A stretch of DNA of 64,000 nucleotides from CAVSUZ01 sp963834715 (lineage in GTDB: Bacteria; Pseudomonadota; Alphaproteobacteria; Acetobacterales; Acetobacteraceae). The notes beneath the pieces were generated by a model. That model saw nothing but the letters and a program-made list of their open reading frames with translations. It had not been told where the DNA came from and did not search any database. Where the stretch lies: NCBI GenBank assembly GCA_963834715.1, contig CAWIDE010000006.1, forward strand, positions 682,001 through 746,000. Reading direction: 5' to 3'. Position 1 is the first letter of the stretch, and the number at the start of each line of letters is the position of its first letter. Below, in pieces: positions 8,263-18,178 of the stretch. Position numbers and translations under genes: made by a program.

Positions 8263-9492
8263 TCAGCGCTTCGCGAGGGCCATGAGGCTGGTCGCGGGGT
8301 CGGCGAGTGTCGCGGCATCGACCGCGACTTTGCGCTGCATGATGCGCCGCACCGCCGCCATCTCTTTGGCCCGGTTCACGCCGGTTGCAGCGACGATCCG
8401 CCCACCTTCCAGGTTGAACGCGATGAAGCCGCCCGCCTCGGGATCGTCGCGCCAGACGAGCGGCGATCCCGGCTCGGCGATACCGAGCGATTGCAGGTTC
8501 ATGTCGTACTGATCTGACCAGAACCACGGGATCTCGGCGTAGGGATTGTCGAGGCCGGCGAGGCAGCGGGCCACTGCGATCGCCTGGTTCTGCGCGTTCT
8601 GCCAGGATTCCAGCCGGATGTGGCGGCCGAGCAGTGGATTGAAATGCCGCGTGCAGTCCCCTGCGGCGCGGATCGCCGGATCGTCGGTGCGTCCCTGCGC
8701 GTCAGTCACGATACCATCGCGCACCGCGAGGCCAGCCGCCTCGGCAAGTTCCGTGTTGGGAACCGCGCCGATGCCTGCAACGATCACATCGGCCGCAATC
8801 TTCGTGCCATCGTCCAGCAGCACGTGGTGCCGGCGCCCGTCCGGCTCGATCGCCCGCACTGCGCGGCCGAGATGCAGTGTGACGCCGTTCCTCTCGTGCA
8901 GCCGGCCGACCCAGTGGCCGATTGCCGGATCGGCGACGCGACCGAGGGGCTGGGCCGCCAGTTCAACCACATGCACCGTCGTCCCAAGCCCGCGCGCTGA
9001 GGCGGCGACCTCGAGCCCGATGAAACCCGCGCCGATCACCACGAGCGTGACCTCCGGGCCGAGCCGCCCGCGTAGTGCCTCGGCCTCCGGGATGTCGCGC
9101 AGGTAGAGCACGCCTGCCTGTGCGGCCCCTGGGATGGGCAGCGCACGCGCCCGGGCGCCGGTCGTCAGCAGCAGCATGTCGTACGGGACGGGCGGGCCGT
9201 CCTCGAGCATCACCTCCCGCGATGCACGGTCGATCGCGGCGACGCCGGTCGCGAGGCGCAGGTCGATATCGTGTTCGGTGTACCACTCTGCCGGATGCAG
9301 GTAGGAATCGTGCGGCCCCGCGGTGCCGGCGAGCACCGCTTTTGACAGCGGGGGGCGTTCGTATGGCGGATGGCTCTCGCGGCCGATCAGGATGATCTCC
9401 CGCGCCGGATCAGCCTTGCGCAGCGCCTCCGCGGCCCGGCCGCCGGCATGGCCGGCGCCCACAATGATTGTACGGGTGCGGGCAGAATTCAC
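8263..9492 (-). CDS. FAD-dependent ferredoxin reductase (rhodocoxin/putidaredoxin reductase type)
   Basis: A 409-residue flavoprotein that moves electrons from NAD(P)H to a ferredoxin. The N-terminal FAD site is IIVGAGHAGGRAAEAL (~res 9-24), followed by PPYERPPLSK, typical of this family. The NAD(P) site is VVIGAGFIGLEVAA (~150-165). The second FAD motif is IRAAGDCTRHFNP (~275), and IPWFWSDQYDMNLQ marks the C-terminal reductase domain. The GTG start overlaps the stop of the sterol-desaturase-type gene by four bases (GTGA), so the two are translationally coupled. No [2Fe-2S] ferredoxin gene lies nearby. The coupling suggests it supplies electrons for the hydroxylase; that is inference. Confidence 0.9.
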   Translation of the reverse strand: MNSARTRTIIVGAGHAGGRAAEALRKADPAREIILIGRESHPPYERPPLSKAVLAGTAGPHDSYLHPAEWYTEHDIDLRLATGVAAIDRASREVMLEDGPPVPYDMLLLTTGARARALPIPGAAQAGVLYLRDIPEAEALRGRLGPEVTLVVIGAGFIGLEVAASARGLGTTVHVVELAAQPLGRVADPAIGHWVGRLHERNGVTLHLGRAVRAIEPDGRRHHVLLDDGTKIAADVIVAGIGAVPNTELAEAAGLAVRDGIVTDAQGRTDDPAIRAAGDCTRHFNPLLGRHIRLESWQNAQNQAIAVARCLAGLDNPYAEIPWFWSDQYDMNLQSLGIAEPGSPLVWRDDPEAGGFIAFNLEGGRIVAATGVNRAKEMAAVRRIMQRKVAVDAATLADPATSLMALAKR

Positions 9493-10523
9493 GCGACCTT
9501 GTCCATCCGTTGACTGTTACGCGCCTGCCGCTTCGCCGCGCGCTCCATGAAACGCCGGTTCATGCGCTCCTCCGCCTCCTTCGAGCCGTCGTGAAAGGTG
9601 CCGAACCACTTGTCGAGTGGGATGACACCGTCGGAGTAGTTGCACTCGTAGAACTTGTGATGGAGGTAGTGCTCGTAGGAGTGGGTGTCGATCGCGGTGT
9701 CTTTGGCGACCACGACCTTGTCGAAGCCCGCGTGTCCGGGCGCGGGAGAAAGCCCCGCATGGATCAGATTGAAAATGGCGTGCAGCGGGTGCGACGGCAC
9801 CACCCAGTGGATCAGCACCACCGAGAAATACAGCAGGTGCTCGACAGGATGCATGGCGAGGCCCGACCATGGTCCCGGGTTGGCGTTGTTGTGGTGCAGC
9901 TTATGCACCCGCTGGTAAAGCGCGTTCGCGTGGATCAGCCGGTGAATCAGGTAGAAGTGCAGATCGCGGATGATGGGGATCACCAGGAAGAGGGCCACGC
10001 AGTAGACCGGGTGCGCGGCGAAGCTGACCATCGGGATGTATCCGTTGGCGAACATCCAGAGCGTCAGTACTTCATAGGCGGTCCACAGCGGCACGCCGCT
10101 GCAGAAAGTCCAGATCAGATTATCGGCGGTCTGATTGCCGAACAGGAATACGGGATTGTTGGTGGCCAGCCATCTCCCGTTGTACTTGAAGCTCGTGCCC
10201 TGAGCCCGCTGGATGTAGAGCCGCAGGTGGAACACGCCAAAGAACAGCAACACGAGGGCGGCGTTCTCAACCAGCAGGAAGGCGATCCAATCCCATGACA
10301 GGGTCTTCATCGCCGCCGTGGAGGGCATCAAATAGCGCCAGAGCAGGAGACTGATGCCGGCGTAGATCAGGTTCCAAGGGAGGATGTATCCGGGAAAGCC
10401 GAACAGCCACTTGACGAAGGCAACCGGCCGCGCCGGCCAGACAAAGACGGGGGGATATTCCGATAGCTTGGACGGCTTCCAGTCGCCGCGTCTGTTTCGG
10501 GTGCCGTAGAGGGTGTCATCCAT
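9489..10523 (-). CDS. Sterol desaturase/fatty acid hydroxylase superfamily protein
   Basis: An integral-membrane di-iron oxygenase. The three histidine clusters of the superfamily are present: HFYLIHRLIH, HKLHHNN and HYLHHKFYE. Several hydrophobic segments precede and separate them. I place the start at ATG 10523 (MDDTLYGTRNRRGDWKPS), preceded by GAGAG at a usable distance, giving 344 residues; the open frame extends to 10709 but that extension is low-complexity. The substrate is unknown; family members act on sterols, carotenoids, fatty acids or alkylglycerols. Its stop overlaps the start of the ferredoxin reductase gene, suggesting a dedicated electron source. Confidence 0.88.
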   Translation of the reverse strand: MDDTLYGTRNRRGDWKPSKLSEYPPVFVWPARPVAFVKWLFGFPGYILPWNLIYAGISLLLWRYLMPSTAAMKTLSWDWIAFLLVENAALVLLFFGVFHLRLYIQRAQGTSFKYNGRWLATNNPVFLFGNQTADNLIWTFCSGVPLWTAYEVLTLWMFANGYIPMVSFAAHPVYCVALFLVIPIIRDLHFYLIHRLIHANALYQRVHKLHHNNANPGPWSGLAMHPVEHLLYFSVVLIHWVVPSHPLHAIFNLIHAGLSPAPGHAGFDKVVVAKDTAIDTHSYEHYLHHKFYECNYSDGVIPLDKWFGTFHDGSKEAEERMNRRFMERAAKRQARNSQRMDKVA

Positions 10524-10681
10524 GACGAGTGCTCTCTGACCGTGTGATTTCCCGAAAATAGGACGGGACCTCTTGCGCGACGAAGCGGTGGGTTGATCGA
10601 TTTTCATCATGGGTCCGATGCCTACATGAACGTTCGGGAATTCCCGGCCAGTCAGGTCTCGACACAAGTTCGAAACAAAAT

Positions 10682-11035
10682 TCAACCATCTGCCGCGAGA
10701 CGGAACCATGCCGACACCAATGGATCGCCCTCCAGCGTCGCCCGCACCGCCGCCTCCCCCTCGGGTGTGGCCACCACGACCACTTCGCGGAACATCTCCA
10801 CTTCACCCCGGGCTCGGGCGAGGAACAGCCGCGCAAGCGCCTGCGCTGCTGGCGACCGCGCCGCGCAACAAACGCAGCCAATTGGATGCAGCGCCTCAAC
10901 TGGCACCGTAAACCGCTCGACCGCCCGGCCGGCCCCCACCGGCGCATCTCCCTCCACCAGCAAGGCCACCCTAGCCGGAGCGTTCTCCAGCCTTCCGAAC
11001 CTCACCGGAACCCGGGCATCAGCCGACCATGGCAT
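10682..11035 (-). CDS. CobW-like mini-protein lacking the GTPase domain
   Basis: A 117-residue protein. The segment GCVCCAARSPAAQALARLF carries the CxCC metal site of CobW/COG0523 proteins. It is followed by ARARGEVEMFREVVVVATPEG...LEGDPLVSAWFRL, which lines up with the post-CxCC part of CobW (usually ETxGLADPAPV...DP...FRL). There is no Walker A motif and no C-terminal CobW domain, so it cannot be a classic GTPase metallochaperone. The ATG at 11035 is 28 bp from the divergent ArsR-methyltransferase gene, and the gap is filled by a palindrome (11042-11063), so both may answer to one regulator. Resemblance to CobW is my own alignment by eye; a function in zinc or cobalamin handling is only a guess. 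Confidence 0.68.
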   Translation of the reverse strand: MPWSADARVPVRFGRLENAPARVALLVEGDAPVGAGRAVERFTVPVEALHPIGCVCCAARSPAAQALARLFLARARGEVEMFREVVVVATPEGEAAVRATLEGDPLVSAWFRLAADG

Positions 11036-11041
11036 GGGCTG

Positions 11042-11063
11042 GACATAAGCATATCTTTATGTC
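11042..11063. promoter_or_regulatory. 22-bp palindromic operator between divergent genes (SahR-like)
   Basis: Inverted repeat with perfect 7-bp arms GACATAA (11042-11048) and TTATGTC (11057-11063). The 8-base centre is GCATATCT with a symmetric ATAT core. It fills the 28-bp gap between the CobW-like gene (minus) and the ArsR-methyltransferase gene (plus) and touches the plus-strand ATG at 11064. AT-rich palindromes of this style are known for ArsR-family regulators of methionine/SAH metabolism, and the adjacent genes are an ArsR-type regulator and metH. The identity of the binder is inferred. Confidence 0.7.
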
Positions 11064-12038
11064 ATGCAAATGCCCATGGAAGCGCTGCTCACCGCCCTGC
11101 GCGCCGCCGCCGAGCCCACCCGGCTCCGCATCCTCGCGCTGGCCGCAACCGGCGCCTTCTGCGTCACCGAGTTCACCGACATCCTCGGCCAGTCCCAGCC
11201 CCGCCTCTCCCGCCACCTGAAGCTGCTCTGCGAAGCCGGTCTGCTCGAACGCCTGCAGGAGGGCGCAAACGCCTGGTTCGCTATCCCCGTCGGGGCCGCC
11301 GGCGCGCTCACCCGCGAACTCGTCGGCAAACTTCCTCCTGACGATCCGCTCCTCACCGCCGACCGCCGCGAAGCCGCCCGCGTCGTCGCCGAACGCGCTC
11401 GAATCGCTTCCGAGAGCTTCCAGAAAAAAGGCGCAGACTGGGACGAAATGCGCGCGCTCGGCCTGCCTGCCGAGGCGGTGGAAGCCTCCCTGCGCGCCCT
11501 GATTTCCCCTCAGAGCCCCGGCCGCCTGCTGGACATCGGCACGGGCACCGGCCGAGTCCTAGAACTGCTCGGCCCGCGCGTTACCGAAGGCCTCGGCATC
11601 GACGCCAGCAAGGCTATGCTCGCACTCGCCCGGGCCCGCCTGGCCCGCGCCGGACTGCCCCACTGCGCCGTGCGCTTGGCCGACATGTACCGCCTGCCGC
11701 TGCCGGACGCCGGCTTCGACATCGCTGTCCTCCAAATGGTGCTGCACCACGCCGAAGATCCGGCGCGGGCGCTGACCGAAGCCGCCCGCGTCCTCCGCCC
11801 CGGAGGACGCCTGATCATTATCGATCTCGCCCCACACCCGCCCGAAACCACCCAGAACCTGGCGCATCGTTGGGCCGGGTTCAGCAACGACGCGATGCAC
11901 CGCTGGCTCGCTGAGGCGGGCCTAACCCCCGGCGAGGCAACTCTCGTCCCCGGCCCGGCCACCCTCCGGGTCCGGATCTGGCTCGCATCCCGCACCGCCG
12001 CAGCCAGCGCCACCCGTGCCCCCGAACTCGTCGTCTAA
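11064..12038 (+). CDS. ArsR-family regulator fused to SAM-dependent methyltransferase
   Basis: A 324-residue two-domain protein. Residues ~5-75 form an ArsR winged helix (LRAAAEPTRLRILALAA, VTEFTDILGQSQPRLSRHLKLL, AGLLE). No ArsR metal-binding cysteine motif is obvious. Residues ~145-310 are a class I methyltransferase with motif I LLDIGTGTGRVLELLG, motif II-like GLGIDASKAML, and the FDIAVLQMVLHHAEDPARAL and LRPGGRLIIIDL segments. Such fusions occur next to methionine-cycle genes in Alphaproteobacteria and are thought to sense SAM/SAH. Starts at 11064, 11070 and 11076 are all possible; 11076 (MEALLTALRAAAEP) fits family N-termini best. metH follows after 12 bp, so they form one operon behind the palindrome. 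Confidence 0.88.
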   Translation: MQMPMEALLTALRAAAEPTRLRILALAATGAFCVTEFTDILGQSQPRLSRHLKLLCEAGLLERLQEGANAWFAIPVGAAGALTRELVGKLPPDDPLLTADRREAARVVAERARIASESFQKKGADWDEMRALGLPAEAVEASLRALISPQSPGRLLDIGTGTGRVLELLGPRVTEGLGIDASKAMLALARARLARAGLPHCAVRLADMYRLPLPDAGFDIAVLQMVLHHAEDPARALTEAARVLRPGGRLIIIDLAPHPPETTQNLAHRWAGFSNDAMHRWLAEAGLTPGEATLVPGPATLRVRIWLASRTAAASATRAPELVV

Positions 12039-12050
12039 GGACGCCGCCCC

Positions 12051-15000
12051 ATGCCCAGCCCCCACCTCTTGGATATGCTGCGCGACCGGGTCCTGCTGTG
12101 TGACGGGGCAATGGGAACGCGCGTCCAGGCCCTGCACCTCGACATCGACCGCGACTACTGGGGCAAGGAGAACTGCACCGATGTCCTGGTGCTCTCCCGC
12201 CCCGACCTCGTCCGCGATATCCATCGCGGCTACTTCGAAGCCGGCGCCGACCTCGTCGAAACCAACACCTTCGGCGGTTCCCCGGTCACCCTGGGCGAGT
12301 TCGGCATCGCCGACCGCGCCTTCGACATCAACCAGCGCGGCGCCGAACTGGCCCGCGAAGCCGCCGAAACCTTCTGCGACGGACGCCACCGCTGGGTAAT
12401 CGGCAGCCTCGGGCCCGGCACGAAGCTGCCGACCCTCGGCAACATCGCCTACGATGCGCTGGAATCGGCGCTTACAGAACAGTGCCGCGGCCTGATCGCC
12501 GGCGGCGTCGATGCGATCATGGTCGAGACCTGCCAGGACCCGCTGCAGATCAAGGCCGCGGTCAACGGCGCGAAGATCGCCCGCACCGAAGCGCGCATGG
12601 ATACGCCGGTCTTCGTCTCCGTCACGGTCGAGACCACCGGCACCCTCCTGGTCGGTCCCGACATCGCCGCTGCCGCCGCCATCGTGCACGCTCTCGACGT
12701 CCCCCTCATGGGCCTCAACTGCGCCACCGGCCCGCAGGAAATGGCCGAGCATCTCCACTTCCTCTCAACCAACTGGCCCGGCCTGCTCTCGGTCATGCCC
12801 AACGCCGGCCTGCCGGAGCTGGTGGACGGCCAGGCCCGCTTCCCGCTCGGCGCCGCCGAGCTCGCAACCTGGATCGAACGCTTTGTCGCCGAGGACGGGG
12901 TCAACCTGATTGGTGGATGCTGCGGCACCTCCATTGAGCACATTGCCGCGCTGGACGCCATGCTCCGCCGCCGCGGCGCCAAGGGGACGATCCTTCGCCC
13001 AACCCCAACACCCCGCAAACCCGTCTGGGTGCCGTCGGTCGCCTCGCTCTACCAGGCAGTGCCGCTGCGGCAGGAGAACGCCTTCTTCGCCATTGGCGAG
13101 CGCTGCAACGCTAACGGCTCGAAGAAATGGCGAGAGCTGCAAGAAAAGAATGACTGGGACGGCTGCGTCGCCATGGCCCGCGAACAGGCCAGCGAGGGGT
13201 CGAATGCGCTGGACGTCTGCACCGCCTTCGTCGGGCGCGACGAAAACGCCGAGATGACCGAAATCATCCGGCGCTTTACCTCCACAGTGAACGCGCCGCT
13301 GGTCATCGACAGCACCGAAACGCCGGTGATTGAGGCCGCCCTGAAGCTCCACGGCGGCAAGCCGATTATCAACTCCATCAACTTCGAGGATGGGGAGAAG
13401 CACGCTCGCGACCGTCTGATCCTCGCCCGCCGCTTCGGCACGGGGGTCATCGCGCTAACCATCGACGAAACCGGCATGGCCAAGACTGCTGACCGCAAGC
13501 TGGAGGTCGCCCGCCGTCTCGTCGATTTCGCTTGCAACCAGTATGGTCTGCCGCAGTCCGACCTGCTGATCGACCCCCTCACTTTCACGATCGCCACGGG
13601 CAACGAGGACGACCGCAAGCTCGGCCTCTGGACGCTCGAAGGCATCCGCGCCATTCGCGCCGAGTTCCCCGAAATCCAGATCATCCTGGGCCTTTCCAAC
13701 ATCAGCTTCGGACTGAACCCCGCCGCCCGGGCGGTGCTGAATTCAGTCTTCCTCGACCACGCTGTGCGCGCCGGCATGACCGGCGCCATCGTGCACGCGT
13801 CGAAGATCCGCCCCCTGCACCAAATCGCGCCTGAGGAAGTCGCGGTCGCCGAGGACCTCATCTTCGACCGCCGCCGCGAGGGTTACGACCCGCTCCAGTG
13901 CATCTTGGAGATCTTCGCTGACCGCAAAGCAGCCGACGCTACGAAACGCAAACGCGCCGAAACCGCCGAAGAACGTCTGAAAGACCGCATCGTCGACGGC
14001 GACCGCAAGGGCCTCACCGACGACCTGGACGAAGCCCTGAAGCGCCTCTCCCCCCTCGACATCATCAACACCGTCTTGCTCGACGGCATGAAGGTCGTCG
14101 GTGAGCTGTTCGGTGCCGGCAAAATGCAGCTCCCATTCGTGCTGCAAAGCGCCGAGACCATGAAAACCGCGGTCGCCTACCTGGAACCGTTCATGGAACG
14201 GGTCGAGGGCCAGGAAAAAGGCACCATCGTGCTTGCGACCGTAAAGGGTGATGTGCATGACATCGGCAAGAACCTGGTGGATATCATCCTGACCAATAAC
14301 GGCTATCGGGTCGTGAACCTCGGCATCAAAGTGCCGCTAACCGACCTGCTGACCGCCGCGCGCGACCATCGCGCCCACGCCATCGGCATGTCCGGCCTGT
14401 TGGTGAAATCGACCGTGGTGATGCGCGAAAACCTGGAAGAGATGTCCCGCCAGGGCCTGGAAATCCCCGTTATGCTCGGCGGTGCGGCGCTGACCCGCAA
14501 CTATGTCGAAGACGAATGCGTCCGCTCTTACGCCTCCGGCCGGGTCGCCTATGCGCGCGATGCCTTCGACGGCCTGCACCTGATGGACAAGGTGATGGGC
14601 AATGGGTTCGACGATTACCTCGCCGCGGTTCAGGCCAAACGCGCCGGCAAAGCCCGCAACACCTCACGTACCCTGGGCAAGGCCGATGACCGAGCGTTCC
14701 GCCCCGTCGATATCGGCGCGGTCCAGGAGCGCCGTCGCCGGATTACCCGAGGCGTCGAAATCCCCCGCCCGCCGTTCTGGGGCGCCCGCGTCATCGAGGC
14801 CCCACCCAAAGCCATCGTCCCCTTCGTCAACGAGCGCAGCCTTTACCAATTCCAATGGGGTTTCCGGAAACAGGGCCGCTCACTTGGAGACTTCCTCGGC
14901 TGGGCCAAACAGGAACTGCGGCCCGTTCTCAAACGGATGCTCGCGCTCTGCGAGGCCGAGGACATCCTCCATCCCCGCGCCGCCTACGGCTACTGGAAGG

Positions 15001-15548
15001 CCGCCGGCCAGGGCAATGATCTGATCCTGTTCGCCGAGGACGGCACCACCGAGATCGCCCGGTTCACTCTGCCGCGTCAGCCCAAGGAAGACGGCGAATG
15101 CATCGCCGACTTCTTCCGCGACGTGGATGACGGGGACCGCGACGTCATCGGCCTGCAGGTCGTTACCGTCGGCCAAAGGGCCTCGGAAACCGCCCGCGCC
15201 TGGTTCGAGGACAACCGCTACCAGGATTACCTCTATCTCCACGGTCTTTCCGTCGAAATGGCCGAGGCCATGGCGGAATACGTCCACAAGCGCATCCGCG
15301 CGGAACTTGGGTTTGCCGCCGAGGATGACCGCGACATCGAGAAAATGCTGGCCCAGGGCTACCGCGGCTCCCGCTACTCGTTCGGCTACCCCGCCTGCCC
15401 ACGGCTCGAGGACCAAACACAACTACTGGCGCTATCGGATGCGGAACGCATCGGCGTCTCGCTCTCTGACGAGTTCCAACTCCACCCCGAGCAATCGACC
15501 AGTGCGATTGTGGTGCTGAACCCGAGGGCAAAGTACTTCTCGGTCTGA
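12051..15548 (+). CDS. metH: Cobalamin-dependent methionine synthase
   Basis: Full-length MetH of 1165 residues, transferring a methyl group from 5-methyltetrahydrofolate to homocysteine via cobalamin in the cytoplasm. Domains in order: homocysteine/zinc domain (res 1-~320; zinc ligands C224 in GLNCATGP and C290/C291 in GGCCGTS); pterin-binding domain (~340-620; AIGERCNANGS, DVCTAFVGRDE); cobalamin cap and B12 domain (~640-880; DVHDIGKNLV with axial H736, SGLLVKS, GGAALT); and the AdoMet reactivation domain (~900-1160; RxxxGY-like YRGSRYSFGYPACP near the end). It follows the ArsR-methyltransferase gene closely. No cobalamin riboswitch fits in the 12-bp gap. Confidence 0.97.
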   Translation: MPSPHLLDMLRDRVLLCDGAMGTRVQALHLDIDRDYWGKENCTDVLVLSRPDLVRDIHRGYFEAGADLVETNTFGGSPVTLGEFGIADRAFDINQRGAELAREAAETFCDGRHRWVIGSLGPGTKLPTLGNIAYDALESALTEQCRGLIAGGVDAIMVETCQDPLQIKAAVNGAKIARTEARMDTPVFVSVTVETTGTLLVGPDIAAAAAIVHALDVPLMGLNCATGPQEMAEHLHFLSTNWPGLLSVMPNAGLPELVDGQARFPLGAAELATWIERFVAEDGVNLIGGCCGTSIEHIAALDAMLRRRGAKGTILRPTPTPRKPVWVPSVASLYQAVPLRQENAFFAIGERCNANGSKKWRELQEKNDWDGCVAMAREQASEGSNALDVCTAFVGRDENAEMTEIIRRFTSTVNAPLVIDSTETPVIEAALKLHGGKPIINSINFEDGEKHARDRLILARRFGTGVIALTIDETGMAKTADRKLEVARRLVDFACNQYGLPQSDLLIDPLTFTIATGNEDDRKLGLWTLEGIRAIRAEFPEIQIILGLSNISFGLNPAARAVLNSVFLDHAVRAGMTGAIVHASKIRPLHQIAPEEVAVAEDLIFDRRREGYDPLQCILEIFADRKAADATKRKRAETAEERLKDRIVDGDRKGLTDDLDEALKRLSPLDIINTVLLDGMKVVGELFGAGKMQLPFVLQSAETMKTAVAYLEPFMERVEGQEKGTIVLATVKGDVHDIGKNLVDIILTNNGYRVVNLGIKVPLTDLLTAARDHRAHAIGMSGLLVKSTVVMRENLEEMSRQGLEIPVMLGGAALTRNYVEDECVRSYASGRVAYARDAFDGLHLMDKVMGNGFDDYLAAVQAKRAGKARNTSRTLGKADDRAFRPVDIGAVQERRRRITRGVEIPRPPFWGARVIEAPPKAIVPFVNERSLYQFQWGFRKQGRSLGDFLGWAKQELRPVLKRMLALCEAEDILHPRAAYGYWKAAGQGNDLILFAEDGTTEIARFTLPRQPKEDGECIADFFRDVDDGDRDVIGLQVVTVGQRASETARAWFEDNRYQDYLYLHGLSVEMAEAMAEYVHKRIRAELGFAAEDDRDIEKMLAQGYRGSRYSFGYPACPRLEDQTQLLALSDAERIGVSLSDEFQLHPEQSTSAIVVLNPRAKYFSV

Positions 15549-15563
15549 GCGGGCGCCCAGAGA

Positions 15564-15797
15564 TCACCCGTCGTGGCCGGGCTTGACCCGGCCATCTTCG
15601 CAACCAACCGGGAGAGCGATCGCGCCTTCTGCAAGCACCTTGCTGGCGTGCAGCACTTCGACCGCGACGATGCGATCAGCCGCATCGAAGTGCAGGATGA
15701 CGCCCGGATGTACCTCCTCCCCTTCAACCGTTGGGCCAGGGACGAAACTTATCGTCAGTGCGTCAGCCTCTGCATCGTATGTTACCTCGGGAGCCAT
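15564..15797 (-). CDS. DUF2283 domain protein (antitoxin-like partner)
   Basis: A 77-residue DUF2283 protein. The family pattern TYDAEADALTISF...VHPGVILHFDAADRIVAVEVLHASKVL is clear. The last ten residues, DGRVKPGHDG, are encoded by a dispersed palindrome (15574-15594), so the natural end has been replaced or extended by a repeat element. DUF2283 genes commonly follow DUF4258 genes as a small toxin-antitoxin-like pair, and a frameshifted DUF4258 gene overlaps its start here. Its gene end faces metH 15 bp away, tail to tail. Confidence 0.8.
   Translation of the reverse strand: MAPEVTYDAEADALTISFVPGPTVEGEEVHPGVILHFDAADRIVAVEVLHASKVLAEGAIALPVGCEDGRVKPGHDG
15574..15594. repeat. REP-type palindrome, possible bidirectional terminator
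   Basis: Perfect stem TGGCCGGG/CCCGGCCA with a 5-base CTTGA loop. This dispersed palindrome is common in Alphaproteobacteria and reads as DGRVKPGHDG or MAGLDPAIF when captured in ORFs. It lies at the tail-to-tail junction of metH and DUF2283, where it could stop transcription from both sides, although no U-tract follows. Confidence 0.75.
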
Positions 15798-16037
15798 CTC
15801 CTCGCCCCGCGATCAAAGAAAGCCGTCACCACCACGATATCAGGACCCGTTTGGCGAAACACAACCCGTAACACACGTCCACCCCTCTTCTGGGATGCGG
15901 CGCCATGCGCGGGTGAGGGTCGCATCTCTGGGATCGCGGTCCGTTTGCTCCGGTCTGGTGATAGTCGCCTCGATCCACGCCAGATCCAGGCGGTCGCGCA
16001 AAACATTCTGCCGTGCACGCGTCGTCAGGATCAACAC
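15782..16037 (-). pseudogene. DUF4258 protein, frameshifted
   Basis: Reading from GTG 16037 gives LTTRARQNVLRDRLDLAWIEATI...RAWRRIPEE, then the frame is lost in a G4 run near 15885. The next frame continues with GGRVLRVVFRQTGPDIVVVTAFFD and RGARRWLPR to the stop at 15782. One extra G explains it. The joined protein matches DUF4258 (ARxRxxxRxIxxxWVxxTL...RVV...VVTAF). It overlaps the start of the DUF2283 gene by 16 bp, the usual toxin-then-antitoxin order. The toxin-like role is from family context only. Confidence 0.75.
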
Positions 16038-16287
16038 GAGTCCTGGCTCGTCCCTGGATATAAGGTTATGGGGAAGAGCCCAGCGGGCAGACTCGCGCTG
16101 GCTCGTAGTCGTTAGCTGTCCGTAGCGGCTCGGCCGAGCGGCCGCAACTTCAAAGGATGCCTGGGCCGTCTCAGATTTAGACGGAACGGTCTTGCGTTTC
16201 TCAGACAAACCGAAGATGCTTCTTGTACGGCGAGGACATGGGCTGTGCCGGGCGCCACTGTTTGCTTCCGCCGTCGCAGGAGAGCCC
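16038..16287. promoter_or_regulatory. Divergent intergenic region between DUF4258 and fumC
   Basis: About 250 bp that should hold the promoters of both divergent units. A GCTCGGCCGAGC palindrome lies at 16128-16139. No clear -35/-10 pair can be named. Confidence 0.3.
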
Positions 16288-17751
<1,464 letters not shown>

Positions 17752-17759
17752 GGTAAACC

Positions 17760-18161
17760 ATGATCCGCTGCATCAGAATCTGGACTGACGAGGACGGCAA
17801 CTCCCGGTTCGAGGAGGGCATGATCGACATGCCGAAGGGTGAACGTGGCGATGTCCTGAGTGGCACCTTCCCGGTTGCCAGTATCTCGTTCCGAGAAACC
17901 GAGGCAGGTGGTGCCTTCGAATGGCACGATGCGCCGACCCGCCAGTTTGTCATCACCCTCAGCGGCACGCTCGATTTCCAGACGCGTTCCGGCGCACATT
18001 TTATCCTGCGGCTGGGCGACATCCTGCTTGCCGAGGATACCACCGGCTCCGGCCATAGCTGGAAGCTGATCGACGATCAGCCGTGGCGCCGCGCTTACGT
18101 GATCCTGGGTCCCGGCGCCCAGGTGCCGTTCGTGGTCAAGCCGGCCGGCCCGCCTTCTTGA
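17760..18161 (+). CDS. Small cupin-domain protein
   Basis: A 133-residue single-domain protein with a cupin-like beta barrel (PTRQFVITLSGTLDFQTRSG, FILRLGDILLAEDTTGSGHSW). The metal-binding histidines of cupin motif 1 are only partly present (WHDAPTRQFV), so catalysis is uncertain. It lies 8 bp after fumC and 17 bp before mqo, in one operon. Members of this type are often annotated only as cupins. A regulatory or accessory role in malate/fumarate metabolism would be inference from position. Confidence 0.82.
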   Translation: MIRCIRIWTDEDGNSRFEEGMIDMPKGERGDVLSGTFPVASISFRETEAGGAFEWHDAPTRQFVITLSGTLDFQTRSGAHFILRLGDILLAEDTTGSGHSWKLIDDQPWRRAYVILGPGAQVPFVVKPAGPPS

Positions 18162-18178
18162 CACAAAGGAATCCCGTC

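Noticed and set aside
12039..12050. Cobalamin riboswitch before metH
   Set aside because: Only 12 bases separate the genes, and no conserved B12-box is visible upstream of the operon either.
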